The notes beneath the pieces are model-generated. The model was given only the letters and a program-made list of their open reading frames with translations, ran no database searches and was not told the origin of the DNA. A DNA stretch of 64,000 nucleotides from Miscanthus floridulus (Eukaryota > Streptophyta > Magnoliopsida > Poales > Poaceae), in contig NC_089581.1 of NCBI RefSeq assembly GCF_019320115.1, positions 11,037,707 through 11,101,706 on the forward strand. The letters are read 5' to 3'. How positions within the stretch are numbered: the first letter of the stretch is position 1; every line of letters starts with the position of its first letter. A program made the position numbers and the translations under genes. Shown in pieces: positions 12,035 through 24,543 of the stretch.

Positions 12035-12387
12035 GACGACTTTATGTTATTCACATGCCACATCTATGTGTTTGTTGTTTGGTTTAATTACCTAAGGCAT
12101 GTTAGGTTTAGTCGAAGAAAACTCTGTACCTAGGTTCGGTACATGTTCTCACATGACATTTCATTTGTTTCGTGTGTTGAATTATATAATGTCGTACGTC
12201 ATTAGGTTTAATTTGCAGCACATGTTCACATTTCAATACGTTCGTATCATTAAGCAGAATATTAAGACCATAAATAATGAAAACAACCACATAATGAAAA
12301 GTTCAATACTATGCCACATTACACAATATATTAATACTAAAAGTACATGCCGACAGTAGACATAGGGGCAAATGCACTTACAAATCC
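12035..12387. other. Spacer between the convergent GRF genes A and B
   Basis: AT-rich sequence with no supported gene. It holds the 3' untranslated regions of two tail-to-tail genes whose stop codons are about 350 bases apart, the arrangement seen for mudrA/mudrB in MuDR. Confidence 0.55.
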
Positions 12388-12900
12388 TCAGTCTAAAACG
12401 TACTGAGTAAGCAACTCATCATCCGAGTACTAGTCCTCTACTACAACCCTGTTGCTGTGGCTAGGCTCACCTGCGTTTCTCTGACCTGCATGTCACCTAT
12501 AGTAAGCAACCTCCCCTTCATCTGTGGCCGCTACAGCCTGAGTGAAGAACGCGTCGTCATCCTCCTTCGTCTGTAAGCCCGCCTCTGCTAGACCGATGAG
12601 CTCGCTCAGTCTGCTAGTGTCTTCCTCTGCTTGCTCCGCCTGCAACCCCACCTCTACTAGAGCGATGAGCTCGCTTAGTCTGCCAGTATCGTCCTCAGCC
12701 TCCTGTGCCTACAAGCCCACCTCTGCTAGAGTAATGAGCTCACTCAGTCTGCCAGTGTTGTCCTCATCCTCATCCCCCTCATCAGACAACATAATCAGAT
12801 TGAACAGTGTGACCAACTCGAGATCTGTGCTCATCTAACTTCTTCTCCTCATACCTTGCACGAGCCAGCTCTGCGGCATGTTCCTCGCTGCAACCAATCC
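12388..12900 (-). pseudogene. GRF gene B, C-terminal exon with 23-residue repeats
   Basis: Read on the minus strand, this is an acidic C-terminal exon: MSTDLELVTLFNLIMLSD, then DEGDEDED, then three copies of a unit of the form DTGRLSELIALVEVGLQA, then DDDAFFTQA, ending near SDDELLTQYVLD with TGA at 12388-12390. An upstream stretch in another frame (ELARARYEEKKLDEH) is highly charged and may belong to the same exon before a frameshift. In-frame stops lie near 12712, 12500 and 12436. No function can be named for this tail. It is joined to the upstream exons at 14873-15393 and 28765-29087 only by inference from order and strand. Confidence 0.6.
12575..12781 (-). repeat. Three tandem 69-bp coding repeats in GRF gene B
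   Basis: Units at 12575-12643, 12644-12712 and 12713-12781 differ at scattered bases but keep the same 69-base period, hence 23 codons. On the minus strand each encodes a short helix-like unit containing RLSELI.L.E.GL. The open frame on the opposite strand is a by-product of the repeat. Confidence 0.85.
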
Positions 12901-12981
12901 CTTCATATATAAAATGCAATCAGTAAGCAACACGATTATATTTCATTTAAAATCATGCAACGAAAAAATGCTTTTAAGCAC

Positions 12982-14872
12982 TATAAGGTCCTAATGGCTA
13001 GAGGGGGGTGAATAGCCTATTCAAAATTTCTACAACAACACTTAACAAATCGGTTAGATAATTATGAGATGAAGCAAGTGTTGCGCTAGCCGACTAAAAT
13101 AGCAAGCCACCTACCATAATTTTAGTTTATATAGTTTCTATCCACACAATAGCTATGACACTACACTAAGTTAGCATGCTCTCAAATGCTAACTAAAGAG
13201 TCACACTAACCAAACTAACAAGCTCTCACAATTAGCTACACTAAAAAGCTTGACAACTAGTTTGCAGTAATATAAAGAGAGTGAGCAATTTGTTTATACC
13301 GCTGTGTCGAGGAAGGAGACAATCAATCACAAGAACGAATACCAATGAAGACCAATCACCACGGAATCAAATGATGAACATAATGATTTTTACCGAGGTT
13401 CACTTGCTAGCTGGCAAGCTACTCCTCATTGTGGCGATTCACTCACTTGGAGGTTCACGCGCTAATTGGCATCACACGCCAAATCCTCAATAGGGTGCTG
13501 CACAACCAACACAAGATGAGGATCACACAAGCCACGAGCAATCTACTAGAGTACCTTTTGGCTCTCCATCGGGGAAAGGTCAAGAACCCCTCACAATTAC
13601 CACGATTGGAGCCGAAGACAATCACCAACCTCTGCTCGACGATCCTCGCTGCTCCAAGCCATCTAGGTGGCGGTAACCACCAAGAGTAACAAGTGAATCC
13701 CACAGTGAAACACAAACACCAAGTGCCTCTAGATGCAAATACTCAAGCAATACACTTGGATTCTCTCCCAATCTTACAAAGATGATGAATGAATGATGGA
13801 GATGAGTGGGAGGGCTTTGGCTAAGCTCACAAGATTGCTATGTCAATGCAAATGGCCAAGAGAGTGAGCTTGAGCTGGTCATGGGGCTTAAATAGAAGCC
13901 CCCACGAAATAGAGTCGTTGTACCTCTTCACTGGGCACAACATGGGGTGACCGGATGCTCCGGTCATATCGACCGGACGCTGGACCTCAGTGTCCGATCA
14001 CACGATACGTTCCACATGTCCCCTCTCTTTAAATGTTGATCGTTCGATCTCAATGGTCAAGTGACGACCGAACGCAGCAGCTCAAAGTGACCGGACGCTG
14101 AATCCTAGCGTCCGGTCGTTTCCAGTAAGCATCCAGAGATGACTTTTCACGACCGAATGTGTCCGGTCATGCTCGACCGGACACACCCAAAACCCGGTCA
14201 CTCAGTGACTCCTCTATGCGTGACCATGTCAGTGTGATCGGACACAGCCAGCCAGCGTTTGGTCGTTTTAGCACCAGCATCCGGTGATGACCGACACTGC
14301 GCTTTTTCTACTGCTACTGATCGGACGTGCTGGTCCTTTAGAGACCAGCGTCCGGTCACTTACAGTGACCACATTCACCTGAGTTTAGGGCGTCGGTGGC
14401 ATCGTCGGACTATCCGCACTCTATGGGCGGACACTTCACCGGTGAAGTTCCTAACCCTTGCTCAAATGTGCCAACCACTAAGTGTATCACCTTGTACACA
14501 TGTGTTAGCATATTTTCATAAACATTTTCAAGGGTGTTAGCACTCCACTAGATCCTAAATGCATACACAATGAGTTAGAGCATCTAGTGGCACTTTGATA
14601 ACTGCATTTTGATACGAGTTTCACCCCTCTTAATAGTATAGCTATCAAACCTAAATGTGATCACACTCGCTAAGTGTCTAGATCACCAAAACAAAATGAC
14701 TCCTACCATTTATACCTTTGCCTTGAGCCTTTTGTTTTTCTCTTTCTTTTTTTTAAGTCCAAGCACTTGATCATCACCATGGCATCACCATCATGTCATA
14801 ATCTTCATTTGCTTCACTACTTGGAATGTGCTACCTATCTCATGATCACTTGATAAACTAGGTTAGCACTTT
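12982..14872 (-). mobile_element. Truncated reversed LTR of the same family as the 13-kb Copia element
   Basis: The sequence is the reverse complement of the LTRs at 15399-21116 and 26796-28759. It begins TATAAGGTCCTAATGGCTAG where the LTR end is TGAAAGGTCCTAATGGCTAG. It then follows the LTR through the CTCACTTGG / CCAAGCCATCTAGG coding-like block and the ACCGGACGC-rich middle to GATAAACTAGGTTAGCACTT. It stops about 45 bases short of the LTR 5' end. I see no target duplication. It lies between the C-terminal exon and exon 3 of GRF gene B. Confidence 0.8.
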
Positions 14873-15393
14873 GCCTAAACCAGTATAAATCCTGTGTCAT
14901 TGAGTGCTAGGCCACCTCCGATCACAATGTACAGCAAAACTACAAATATTTACTAGTTGGTCACTTTCTGCATCGACAAGGTGCTTTGTAAATCACCCTT
15001 TCTTTCTTCTTTTCCTTAACCTTTTACGGTTCTTCCGGCCATTGGTTCTTAGGACCATACAACCACTCCTTGAAATGACACTTCGCCATTGAAAACACCT
15101 AAATAAAAGGACATTAGTACATGAACACATATAGCTCAATATTTCAACACATATACTTTGCACTTACTCTATGCTTGTTTGGACACACAAACTCCAACGT
15201 ATTCTTAGGGTTTATCATAGCTTGATCTCCACAATCGCACAGAGAAGGTTTCTCGAGTTGTCTAACTATAGTTAGGTGCTTCTCCTTAGCCGTCATTGGT
15301 GGAGGGTTAGGGGGGTGGAACCCACCGCTTGAAGTGCTCACGTGGATGTCTCCCTCTAAACCAATCGTCGAAAAGGAGGTACCTAAGATCAAA
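14873..15393 (-). pseudogene. GRF gene B, middle exons (left of the Copia insertion)
   Basis: The left part of exon 2 (15393-15168) continues from 28765 on the minus strand and reads FDLRYLLFDDWFRG, then HFKRWVPPP. After a one-base frameshift near 15310 it reads KEKHLTIVRQLEKPSLCDCG, then FVCPNKHR, before GTAAGT. Exon 3 starts at 15098 as VFSMAKCHFKEWLYGPKNQW. The CDCG...FVCPNKHR...CHFKEW series looks like a second GRF-type finger. Exon 3 then meets a TAA and further stops (YKAPCRCRK followed by TGA). The last bases before the reversed LTR (14873-14930) are not clearly coding. The CTTGT at 15394-15398 is the duplicated target. Confidence 0.72.
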
Positions 15394-15398
15394 CTTGT

Positions 15399-18300
15399 TG
15401 AAAGCTCTAGTTTGTTTTTGGTGAATTGATGAAACCCTAAGTGCTAACCTAGTTTATCAAGTGATCATGAGATAGGTAGCACACTCTAAGTGGTGAAGCA
15501 AATAAAGATCATAACATGATGATGATGCCATGATGATGATCAAGTGCTTGGACTTGGAAAGAAGAAAGAGAAAAACAAAAAGCTTAAGGCAAAGATATAA
15601 ACCATAGGAGCTATTTTGTTTTGGTGATCAAGACACTTAGAGAGTATGATTACATTTAGGATTGATAGCCGTACTATTAAGAGGGGTGAAACTCGTATCA
15701 GAATGCGGTTATCAAAGTGCCACTAGATGCTCTAACTCATTGCATATGCATTTAGGATCTAGTGGAGTGCTAACACCCTTAGAAATGTTTGTGAAAATAT
15801 GCTAACACATGTGCACAAGGTGATACACTTGGTGGTTAGCACATTTGATCAAGGGTGATGAAGTTTGGGAGCAAGGGTAGGAAACTCCACTGGTAGAGTG
15901 TCCGCCCGTAGAGTACGGACAGTTCGACGGTGCCATCGGCGCCCTAGACAAAAAAGATGGAGGTCACTAGGAGTGACTGGACACTGGCCATGGTTGGACC
16001 GCCGCATCTGGTCAGATGTATCAGCGAAGACGCTGGCGTCGGTCAAATGATCGGATGCTAGGTCGCTCTACGATCGGACGCTAGTAGGGTGCGTCCGGTC
16101 AGTGCTGACGTATGCTGACATGAGGCGCATAGAGGAGACGTTGAATGACCAGACGCTGGGTGAGTCCGATCGTGCATGACCGGATGCGTCCGGTCGTGAA
16201 AATTCATGTTTAGAACCTTACTAGAAACGATCGGACGCTGAGGTCCAGCGTCCGGTCACTTTCTAACTAACGCGTCCGGTCAACTGATGACTGTAACACC
16301 TCGGTGCTAAGCATGCATTAACATTTTTGCAAATCATGATTGTAATCATTATTATGCATTCATAAGCATGACATGAAATATAGAATTGAAATATATTAAT
16401 GAAACAGGTATGTGTATAATCTTGTTTTAATAGATTGGATGCTATGTTTGTTTTGCCATGTGTGTACCTTGGTTGATCACTTAGACAACTTAGAAGTAAT
16501 TAGAATGCATTTTGGAGCAAAGTTTATATTCAAAATTTTGCCAAATTATGCGTTTAAAAATAATTATTCAAAAATTGGGTTTTGAATTATTATTGATTTT
16601 TATTTGTAATTCAAAATCTACTTGGAATTTGATTTTGGTCATAAAAGCAAAGTTGTAGATCTTGAAAAATGGAGCAACTTTCATTTTTACACCAAATCTT
16701 GAAAATGATTTTTGTTGCTCAAAATGATGAATTTGGGGCTGTTTGAATTTAGATTTTAAAAAGAAAATTGTTTCATTTCCTTAGCGGGCCGCCGCCCTCG
16801 CTTCTCGGCCCACGACCGAAGCCGGCTCGGCCTGCCTCCACGCCCGCCGCTCGCTCGCCCACCCTGCGTCTGGCCCAGCAGCGCTTCGCCGGCCCAGGCC
16901 CACGCCGCGGCCGCTCCCGCTCCCGCGGGCAAACGCGCCCACCTTCCCCACCTGCCTGGTCGCCACGCGGCGCCCGTACATCGACGGCGAGGGGTGGTGC
17001 CTACTCCGACTGGCTGTGCTCCGCCTTCAAAGCTGTCCGAACATGCGCACGCCATCCTATCTCCTCCTCCTTTCTCTCCAGTTCAGAGCTCCACGGGAGC
17101 TCTCACCACCGAGCGCTGCCGCTGCCCCGCCGGCGACGTACCCCTCCTTCCACGCCTTTTTTCTTCGATTCCCGCCGCCAGCAGCTCCGCCTTGGGTCCC
17201 TGCCTCGCTTGCGCTCGCTCGCGGCTGCCGTCGTTGAGGTAAGGGCCGAGCTTGGCCACCTCCTTTCTCTCCGACGAGTGCGCTGTCGTGGTCGCGTGGA
17301 CCGTCACACCACCGGGCCAACTCCACCCTTCCAGTCGGTGCGGCTCAGCGTGGTGTGCACGCTGGCACCGCCTGCGCCACCGGAAGAGCTCGCCGCCGGT
17401 GAGCACCGGTCGGCGAGGCTCCTCCCCTGCTCTTGGGTCACTGACCCATGGGGCCGCAGGGCCTAGCCGTAGTGGCCGATGGAAGTTCCGGGTGCATAGC
17501 ACCGGGTGCACCCAGCGTTTGCGCCCAGCTGATTTTTGTTTTTGAAAGAAAAAAAAGATTTCTGGAAAATACTTTTAAAGGTTTCTAAAATACATAGTTG
17601 CTGTTGTGGTGCCCCATTTTTGGTGAAACAAATTTCTTTGTGTTTCTTATTCTTAGATCTACAATATAAAAATGTTGCATGTCAGTTTTGGGATACATTT
17701 ATGTAGAGCTTTATTTAATTCTTGATATTGCTGATATCTTGTAAAATGGTTAGTAATCCTATATGTATCAGAAAAATATGATTCCAAGTTTGTTACTCTT
17801 CTTGTGTAATGTACTTTCTGTGAAAAATATATTCCATGCATGTCCTATAGAAAAATTATGAGGTGTAGTTCAAGTGCCTTTAATGGCTGATTTTTGTTAT
17901 TTTTGCTAGAGAGTAAAATTTGTATAAAACATGCATGTGATAATTTTTGTATAGTGATTGTATGCTATGAAGATCATGGGAAAAATACTAAATCTATTGT
18001 TTCACACTTTTCATAACACAAAGTATTTTCACATTCATAATTAGGTCCAAGCTTGTCATTTTTGTGTAGGCTATTCCACTTATCCAAATGTCATAAAAAT
18101 CTGATGGTAGACTACTTAGGGTAGTACTGTGCTATGGTAATTTTCTAAGATTTTTATAAGCTATAAAAATAGATGTTGCTATTCAAACCTATTATTAACT
18201 AGGGTTAATCAAATGTTGCTTTGTGTATTCTTAAGAAATTAGTGAAGCTTTGGTGTATCTTTGAAGCATTTAATGAGATGTGTTGACTTAGCATATTAGT

Positions 18301-21116
18301 AGTAGAAGAGAATGCAGTAGATGACATGTGCTTGTAGTATATGTTCTTGGATGATATTGACTACCTTGCAATCAAGCATATTCATTGTGTGCATTTCATC
18401 CGATGCACCTTTTGCATAAGCACTTACGCACCTACATCATACAGTATCACAAACCGAGAGCCCAGTCATCATACCCGAGGAAACCAAGGAGCAGCTTGAG
18501 GTGCAGCCGTAGGAAGTGACCAAAGCAGATGAGGAGGACGTTGAGGAACTTCCGGAGTGCCCTGATCACCGCCCGAGCTCCTTCGAGAGAGGCAAGCCCC
18601 AGAGCATTTTTCTCCCCGGTTTGCAATTATTAATTAAATGCTTTACTTTAATTGATGCATTACGTTCAGAAGTTGTTTACAACCGTTGCTGCATTATACC
18701 TTGTCTACCTTTGTTATACTATATCCTTGTTACCCTGGTATCAGTAGTCGAGTCAATGCTTAGCTGACTTAGACCGATAGAAGTCGGGTGATTTCCTATC
18801 ACCTGCGAGCTATAGGTGGTTACCTGGATCTGCTTAGATAACTATGTAGTCATGGTATAACTAAGTGTTAAATGAAGTTGAGACCGGACAGAGACTTACA
18901 GAGTTTTGGACTATAGTGCTTTCCGTCTATGTCGATTAAGGACCGACCGTTGTTGGGCCTTAGGTCATGTTGAATGCATGCCTTACATTTAGCTGGCCAA
19001 ATAAAGTACCTTTCGACTACGAAGCTGGGAGATTATTCGGGCCGAGTAGATTGCCCGCAGCGCACTGTGTCGAAGCAGGTGTGGTAGGACACGGGGGTGA
19101 GATGATAAGACCAAAGTGCAGTCGGTCGGCCCCCAGGTACATGTGGTTCCTGGCAAACTCAAGATTCCTGGATAGTTGACTCGGTGACCGATACCTCACT
19201 TTAGCGGGTGAGTGAGGTTTGTGTAAGGAATAAATCACCAGCTGGTTAGGAATCGATTCGAATCGCCATCACTCCTGGATAGTGAGCACTTGACTTGAGT
19301 TACTTCATCGTAGTAATGTTGATGGGACACTTGGATAGTTATAATGAAGATGACATTATGGAAGTTGTTGATGGTCATGGGTTATCATTAATTGCTTAAT
19401 CACATGCTTGCTGTAGTATAGGTGCAAATGTAGTCGACAGGTTAATAATAATTAACTTAACAATAATGCTTTTGGAAAGGTTCTTGAAATGCTAAAAGCT
19501 ACCCTTCTATAAAGCCCTTCATAATCCTTGGTGTCACTTATTTTTGGTTATGTCGGGTAAGTCTAGCTGAGTACCTTCTCGTACTCAGGGTTTTATTCCC
19601 ACTTGTTGCAGATGGGCAGATGTATTATGGCAACTGTATCAACTACCTTTATCCTGCGATGGGTGATGCTTAGGACCCTGGGCATGGTCATTCCTTATGT
19701 CTCGTTTGATGCTTTTGTTGGAGATGATCATTAGCTGGCACTGTATTTGAACTCCGTGTGAGTGTGTGTGGTTTTGAACAAATGGCTTCCGCTACTACTA
19801 TTTAAACTCGTTTTGTAATAACTATGTTTAAACTCTGATGTATTTGAGATGCGAACTTTTATGTAATATGTGATGGTGACCGCTAAACTTATTATGATCT
19901 TGGCTGGTATGTGAGTTGGTTTGAAATCCTTCAGGATTTCATGGACTACCGGGTTATACGGGCTTAAGTTTGCTAAATCATCTGCTCTGGCGGATGATTT
20001 TCTTACTTAATTTTGTATAATTAGTCGGTTCTGTTACAATGACCGTTGAAATCTGATGAACAATATTTGAAGTAGGGGACACATGGCGTGAATCACGTGA
20101 CCGGACGCTGAGGGCCAGCGTTCGGTCGATTGGACCGGAGCGTCCGGTCACCCCATGTTGTGCCCAGTGAAAGGGTACAACGACTCTATTTTATGGGGGC
20201 TTCTATTTAAGCCCCATGACCGGTTGAAGCTTAGACTTTTAGCCATTTTCATTGACATAGCAACCTTATGAGCTTAGCCAAAGCCATCCCACTCATCTCC
20301 ATCATCGATTCATTATCTTTGTGAGATTGGGAGAGAATTTAAGTGCATTGCTTGAGTATTTGCATCTAGAGGCACTTGTTGTTCGTATTTCGCTACGAGT
20401 TTTGCTTGTTACTCTTGGTGGTTGCTGCCACCTAGACGGCTTGGAGTAGCGAGGATCGTTGAGAGGAGGGTGGTGATTGTCTTCGGCTCCGATCGTGGTG
20501 ATTGTGAGGGGTTCTTGACCTTTCTCCGGTGGAGAGCCAAAAGATACTCTAGTGGATTGCTCGTGGCTTGTGTGATCCTCATCTTATGTTGGTTGTGTGG
20601 CACCCTATTGAGGGTTTGGCGTATGAAGCCAATTAGCGCGTGAACCTCTAAGTGTGTAAATCACTACAACGAGGACTAGCTTGCCGGCAAGCAAGTGAAC
20701 CTCGATGAAAAATCATTGTGTTCATCATTGATTCCGAGGTGATTAGTCTTTATTGTTATTCATCCTTGTGATTGATTGGTTCCTTCATCTACGTGGTGGT
20801 ATAATCTTCTTGATCACTCTCTTTACATTACCGCAAACTAATTGTCAAGCTCTTTTGTGTAGCTAGTTATGAGAGCTTGCATACTTGGTTGGTGTGGCTC
20901 TTTAGTTAGCCTTTGAGAGCATACTAACATAGAGTAGTGTCATAGCTATTATGTGAATAGACACTATCTAAACTAGAATTATGATAGGTGGCTTGCCTTT
21001 TGAGTAGGCTAGCGTAACACTTGCTTCGCCTCATAATTGTCTAACTGTTTTGTTAAGTGTTGTTGTAGAAATTTTTAATAGGCTATTCACCCCCCTCTAG
21101 CCATTAGGACCTTTCA
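15399..21116 (+). repeat. 5' LTR of the Copia element, interrupted
   Basis: The two parts are 15399-16291 and 20044-21116; the insert 16292-20038 plus one ATGAC copy lies between them. The LTR is rich in near-palindromic words around TGACCGGACGC and GCGTCCGGTCA (15960-16290 and 20095-20160). It ends CACCCCCCTCTAGCCATTAG followed by GACCTTTCA. Confidence 0.92.
16292..20038. mobile_element. Solo LTR (3,747 bp) nested in the Copia 5' LTR
   Basis: It begins TGTAACACC, ends GTTACA and is flanked by a perfect 5-bp duplication ATGAC (16287-16291 and 20039-20043). On both sides the host LTR sequence continues exactly as in the uninterrupted 3' LTR at about 27690. There is no second LTR, primer site or pol coding region inside, so a solo LTR is the best reading. 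Length and the TGTAACACC start resemble large LTRs of the Tekay/Del type of Ty3/Gypsy elements; that family call is an inference. A GC-rich stretch at 16780-17500 is open in many frames but encodes nothing I recognise. TATA-like AT-rich DNA follows. Confidence 0.85.
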
Positions 21117-21118
21117 AG

Positions 21119-21130
21119 TGGTATCAGAGC
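21119..21130 (+). other. Primer-binding site of the Copia element
   Basis: TGGTATCAGAGC lies two bases after the 5' LTR end. This is the standard site complementary to the 3' end of initiator methionine tRNA, used to prime reverse transcription. Confidence 0.9.
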
Positions 21131-21245
21131 TAAGGTCACCATGATTTGAGGCTTAACAACCTTCGGTGTAAAAATAACTTAAATCAACAATATCAAGAAG
21201 CCACCCTAATTTGATGGCACAAATTATCCTTATTGGAAGTCAAAG

Positions 21246-23198
21246 ATGACCACACACATCAAGTTAATCAATAGAAAGGTGTGGAAGGTGGTAGAAACTA
21301 AAATTGAGATTGGTGATCTAGAGAATCCCACCACGGCCGAAGAAGTGCTTCTCCAAAACAATAACATTGCTCTAAGTGCTATTCATGATGCAATTGATGA
21401 GAGAATATTTGAGCAAATCAAGAATATTGAGATGGCTCATGAGGCTTGGAAGAAGTTGGAAGAATCATTTGAGGGCACTCAAGCCATGAAAGATGCAAAG
21501 GCTTACATTCTTAAGAAGAAGTTTGCAAGCTTCAAGATGAAGGAGGATGAGAGTGTGTCAGAGATATTTCATAGGCTTCAAGTGCTTATCAATGATCTCA
21601 AAGCACTTGGAGAAGAGGTGAAGGACAAGGACTTCTCCCATAAGTTCTTGAGATGCTTACCTTCAAGATTTGACACATTGGTCATTATTCTAGTAAGGAG
21701 TGGTTTGGACACCATGACACCAAACCAAGTGTTGAGAGACATCATGACCGATGATACATATAGAGATGAAGATGAGAAGGAAGAAAAGAAGGAGAAGAAG
21801 GATGAGAAGAAGAAGAGTGTGGCAATCAAGGCCACATCATCCAAGGGCAAAGCTAAGCAAGAAACATCTAGTGAAGAAGATGATTCATGGGATGATGATG
21901 ATGATGAGAAGATGGCTCTCTTTATCAAGAGATTTGGCAAGTTCATGGTGAAGATGGGCTACCATGCTTGAAGAAAGAAGTCTTCATCCAAGAACAAAGA
22001 AGAGTCAAGAAGGTGCTTCAAGTGTGGAAGCAAAGATCATCTTGTTGCTCAATGTCCATACAATAGCGACAATGATAATAATAACAAGAAGATCAATAAG
22101 AAAGACAAGAAGGAAAAGAAAGAGAAGAAGGACAAGATGGCCTTCAAGAAGAAGAAGGGTGGTTCATATGTAGTCACTTGGGATAGTGATGCTTACTCAA
22201 GTGATGATGATGATGATAGTGATGATAATAAGACCACCAAGAAGAAGGTTCTTGCAAGTATTGCAATCAGTGAGAAGCCTTCTCTCTTTGAATCTTCATC
22301 ATGCTTCATGGCTAAGGCCACTAAGGTACAAAATAGTGATGATGAAAGCGATGAAGAACATGAAAATGAAAATAACCATGATAGTGATAGTGATGATGAT
22401 GAATCCACTAAAGATGAATTATTTGACATGCTAGAGGATGCTAGAGAACACTTTGACATCAAGAGAAGAGAATACAAAAGCTTGTGTAAGGAACTAAAAG
22501 CCCTTAAGCAAATCTTTGATGAGCTCAATGCATCTCATGAGAGGCTAGAGGAAGCCAAAGAGAAGCTTGGTAAAGCTCACAAAAAGCTTGAAAAGGCTCA
22601 TTCCTCTTTGCTTGATGAACAAAATAAAAAGAAGCATATTGAAACTTGCAATGTAGGATTAACTTGTGATATAATTGATGAATCACTATCTATGCCTATC
22701 ATTATTACTCCTACTAACCCTTCTTGTAGCACTTCCACTTCTACCTCATCTAGTAGTGATGGTCTCACTTATGATGCCTCACTAGTGGTTGAGAATGAGA
22801 ACCTCAAGAAGGAGGTCACTAAGCTCACTCACACCTTAGCTAAGGCTTATGGTGGTGAGGATCGCTTGCTTATGTGCTTGGGTAGCCAAAGAGTTTCTCT
22901 CTACAAAGAGAGATTGGGCTATACCCCTAAGAAAGGCAAGTCGGCCTTTGCTCCTCATAAGACTAATTTTGTGAAGAACAATGGTCGGTTTTATAATAGT
23001 TGCAAGCAAGTGGGTTATAAAGAGCAAGAATGCAACAACAAGAGCAAAAATGCTAATGTATCCTTCATAAAGCTTGATACATGCTATATGCTTACTAAGG
23101 GTACAAATGGTGTGAAGGCTAAGTTCATTGGTAAACCATGGATGGGCTCAAAGAAGAAAGTCATTTGGGTACCAAAGAGCTTAGTGACTAACCTTTAA
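21246..23198 (+). pseudogene. Copia gag (one in-frame stop)
   Basis: The frame opens at MTTHIKLINRKVWKVVE and carries the UBN2/gag-type core (MAHEAWKKLEESFEG, KFASFKMKEDESVSE, FLRCLPSRFDTLV). After a single TGA at 21969-21971 the same frame continues with the nucleocapsid zinc knuckle CFKCGSKDHLVAQC. Lys-rich and Asp/Ser-rich tracts follow, then a long coiled-coil region (about 22440-22640) typical of Sirevirus gag. A second knuckle near 23010 (SCKQVGYKEQEC) has Tyr in place of the expected His and lacks its first Cys. Gag would form the virus-like particle. The stop makes this copy defective unless read through. Confidence 0.85.
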
Positions 23199-23261
23199 GG
23201 ACCCAAGCAAGTTTGGGTACCTAAAAAGAATTGATCTTCTTTTGTAGGTCAATTACAAAGT

Positions 23262-24543
23262 CGGATGAAGGCATTGGGTTCTTGATAGTGGGTGCACTCA
23301 ACATATGACCGGTGATGCAATAATGTTCAACTCAATCAACACCAATGGCAATGATGGTTATAATAGTATCACATTTGGTGATAATAGTAAAGGCAAGGTC
23401 AAATAGCTTGGTAAGATTGCAATATCTAATGACATGAGCATATCCAATGTGTTGCTAGTAGAGAGCTTGAACTTTAATTTGCTATCAGTGACTCAATTAT
23501 GTGATCTTGGATTCAAATACATATTTAGGGTAGATAATGTAGAAATCATAAGTGTAGATGGCTCTAATTTGATCTTCAAAGGCTTTAAATATGAGAATCT
23601 ATACTTGGTTGATTTCAATGCTAGTGAAGCTAGATTATCTACATGCTTGTTCTCTAAGTCTAGCATGGGTTGGTTATGGCATAGAAGGCTTCATCATATT
23701 GGAATGAAACAACTGAATAGATTAGTTAAGCATGACTTAGTTAAAGGCTTAAAAGATATTGTGTTTGAAAAGGATAAGCTTTGTAGCTCTTGTCAAGCCA
23801 GCAAACAAGTTGGAAACACCCATCCTAAGAAAACCATGATGAGCACTAGTAAAGCATTTGAGTTATTGCACATGGATTTGTTTGGGCCAACACAATACAC
23901 TAGTATCGGTGGAGACAAATATGACTTTGTAATAGTGGATGACTACACTAGATACATAAGGGTATTCTTTTTAGTGGACAAAAATGATGTGTTTACAATG
24001 TTCAAATCATTTGTCAAGGGCATTCACAATGAATTTGAAACAACCATCAAGAGAGTTAGAAGTGACAATGGTAGTGAGTTCAAGAACACTAGAATTGATA
24101 AGTTATGTGGTGAATTTGGAATTAGACATCAATTCTCGGCCAAGTACACTCCATAATCAAATGGCCTTGTTGAGAGGAAGAATAGGACACTCATTGATAT
24201 GGCAAGGTCTATGCTTAGTGAGTATAATGTGAGTCAATCTTTTTGGGCCGAAGCTATCAACATGGCTTGCTATTGTAGCAACCGTCTCTATTGTCACCCA
24301 TTGAAAGAGAAGACACCATATGAGCTCTTGAATGGTAGAAAGCCCAACATTGCATATTTTCGGGTCTTTGGTTGCAAATACTATATCTTGAAGAAAGGCA
24401 CTAGATTGGGCAAGTTTGATAAGAAATGTGATGAAGGATTCCTACTTGGTTATTCCACTACAAGTAAAGCATATAGAGTTTGGAATTTGGATAGTGGTAC
24501 TCTTGAGGAAGTTCATGATGTTGAATTTGATGAAACTAAGGGT
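23262..24543 (+). pseudogene. Copia protease and integrase
   Basis: The aspartic protease active site appears near 23270 as HWVLDSGCTQHMTGD. A TAG near 23404 interrupts the frame. The integrase follows: the GAG-pre-integrase finger (WLWHRRLHHIGM, then CSSCQASK), then the catalytic core with Asp in LLHMDLFGP (about 23870), Asp in RVRSDNGSEF (about 24060) and Glu in NGLVERKNRT (about 24165). The C-terminal part has FWAEAINMACY and the FGCKYYILKKG block. A TAA at 24154-24156 breaks the core just before the Glu motif. Protease would cut the polyprotein and integrase would insert the cDNA. Three catalytic residues are present but the frame is not intact. Confidence 0.87.

Noticed and set aside
12542..12838. 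Ser-rich plus-strand frame of 98 codons
   Set aside because: It is the opposite strand of the three 69-bp repeats in GRF gene B, whose minus-strand reading fits the gene better.
13960..14440. Repeated ACCGGACGC words as a CRISPR-like array or satellite
   Set aside because: Spacing is irregular, both orientations occur, and the words lie inside recognisable LTRs of a plant genome.
16768..17511. Long overlapping open frames (up to 232 codons) on both strands
   Set aside because: They lie in the GC-rich part of a solo LTR, are open in several frames at once and show no domain; base composition explains them.
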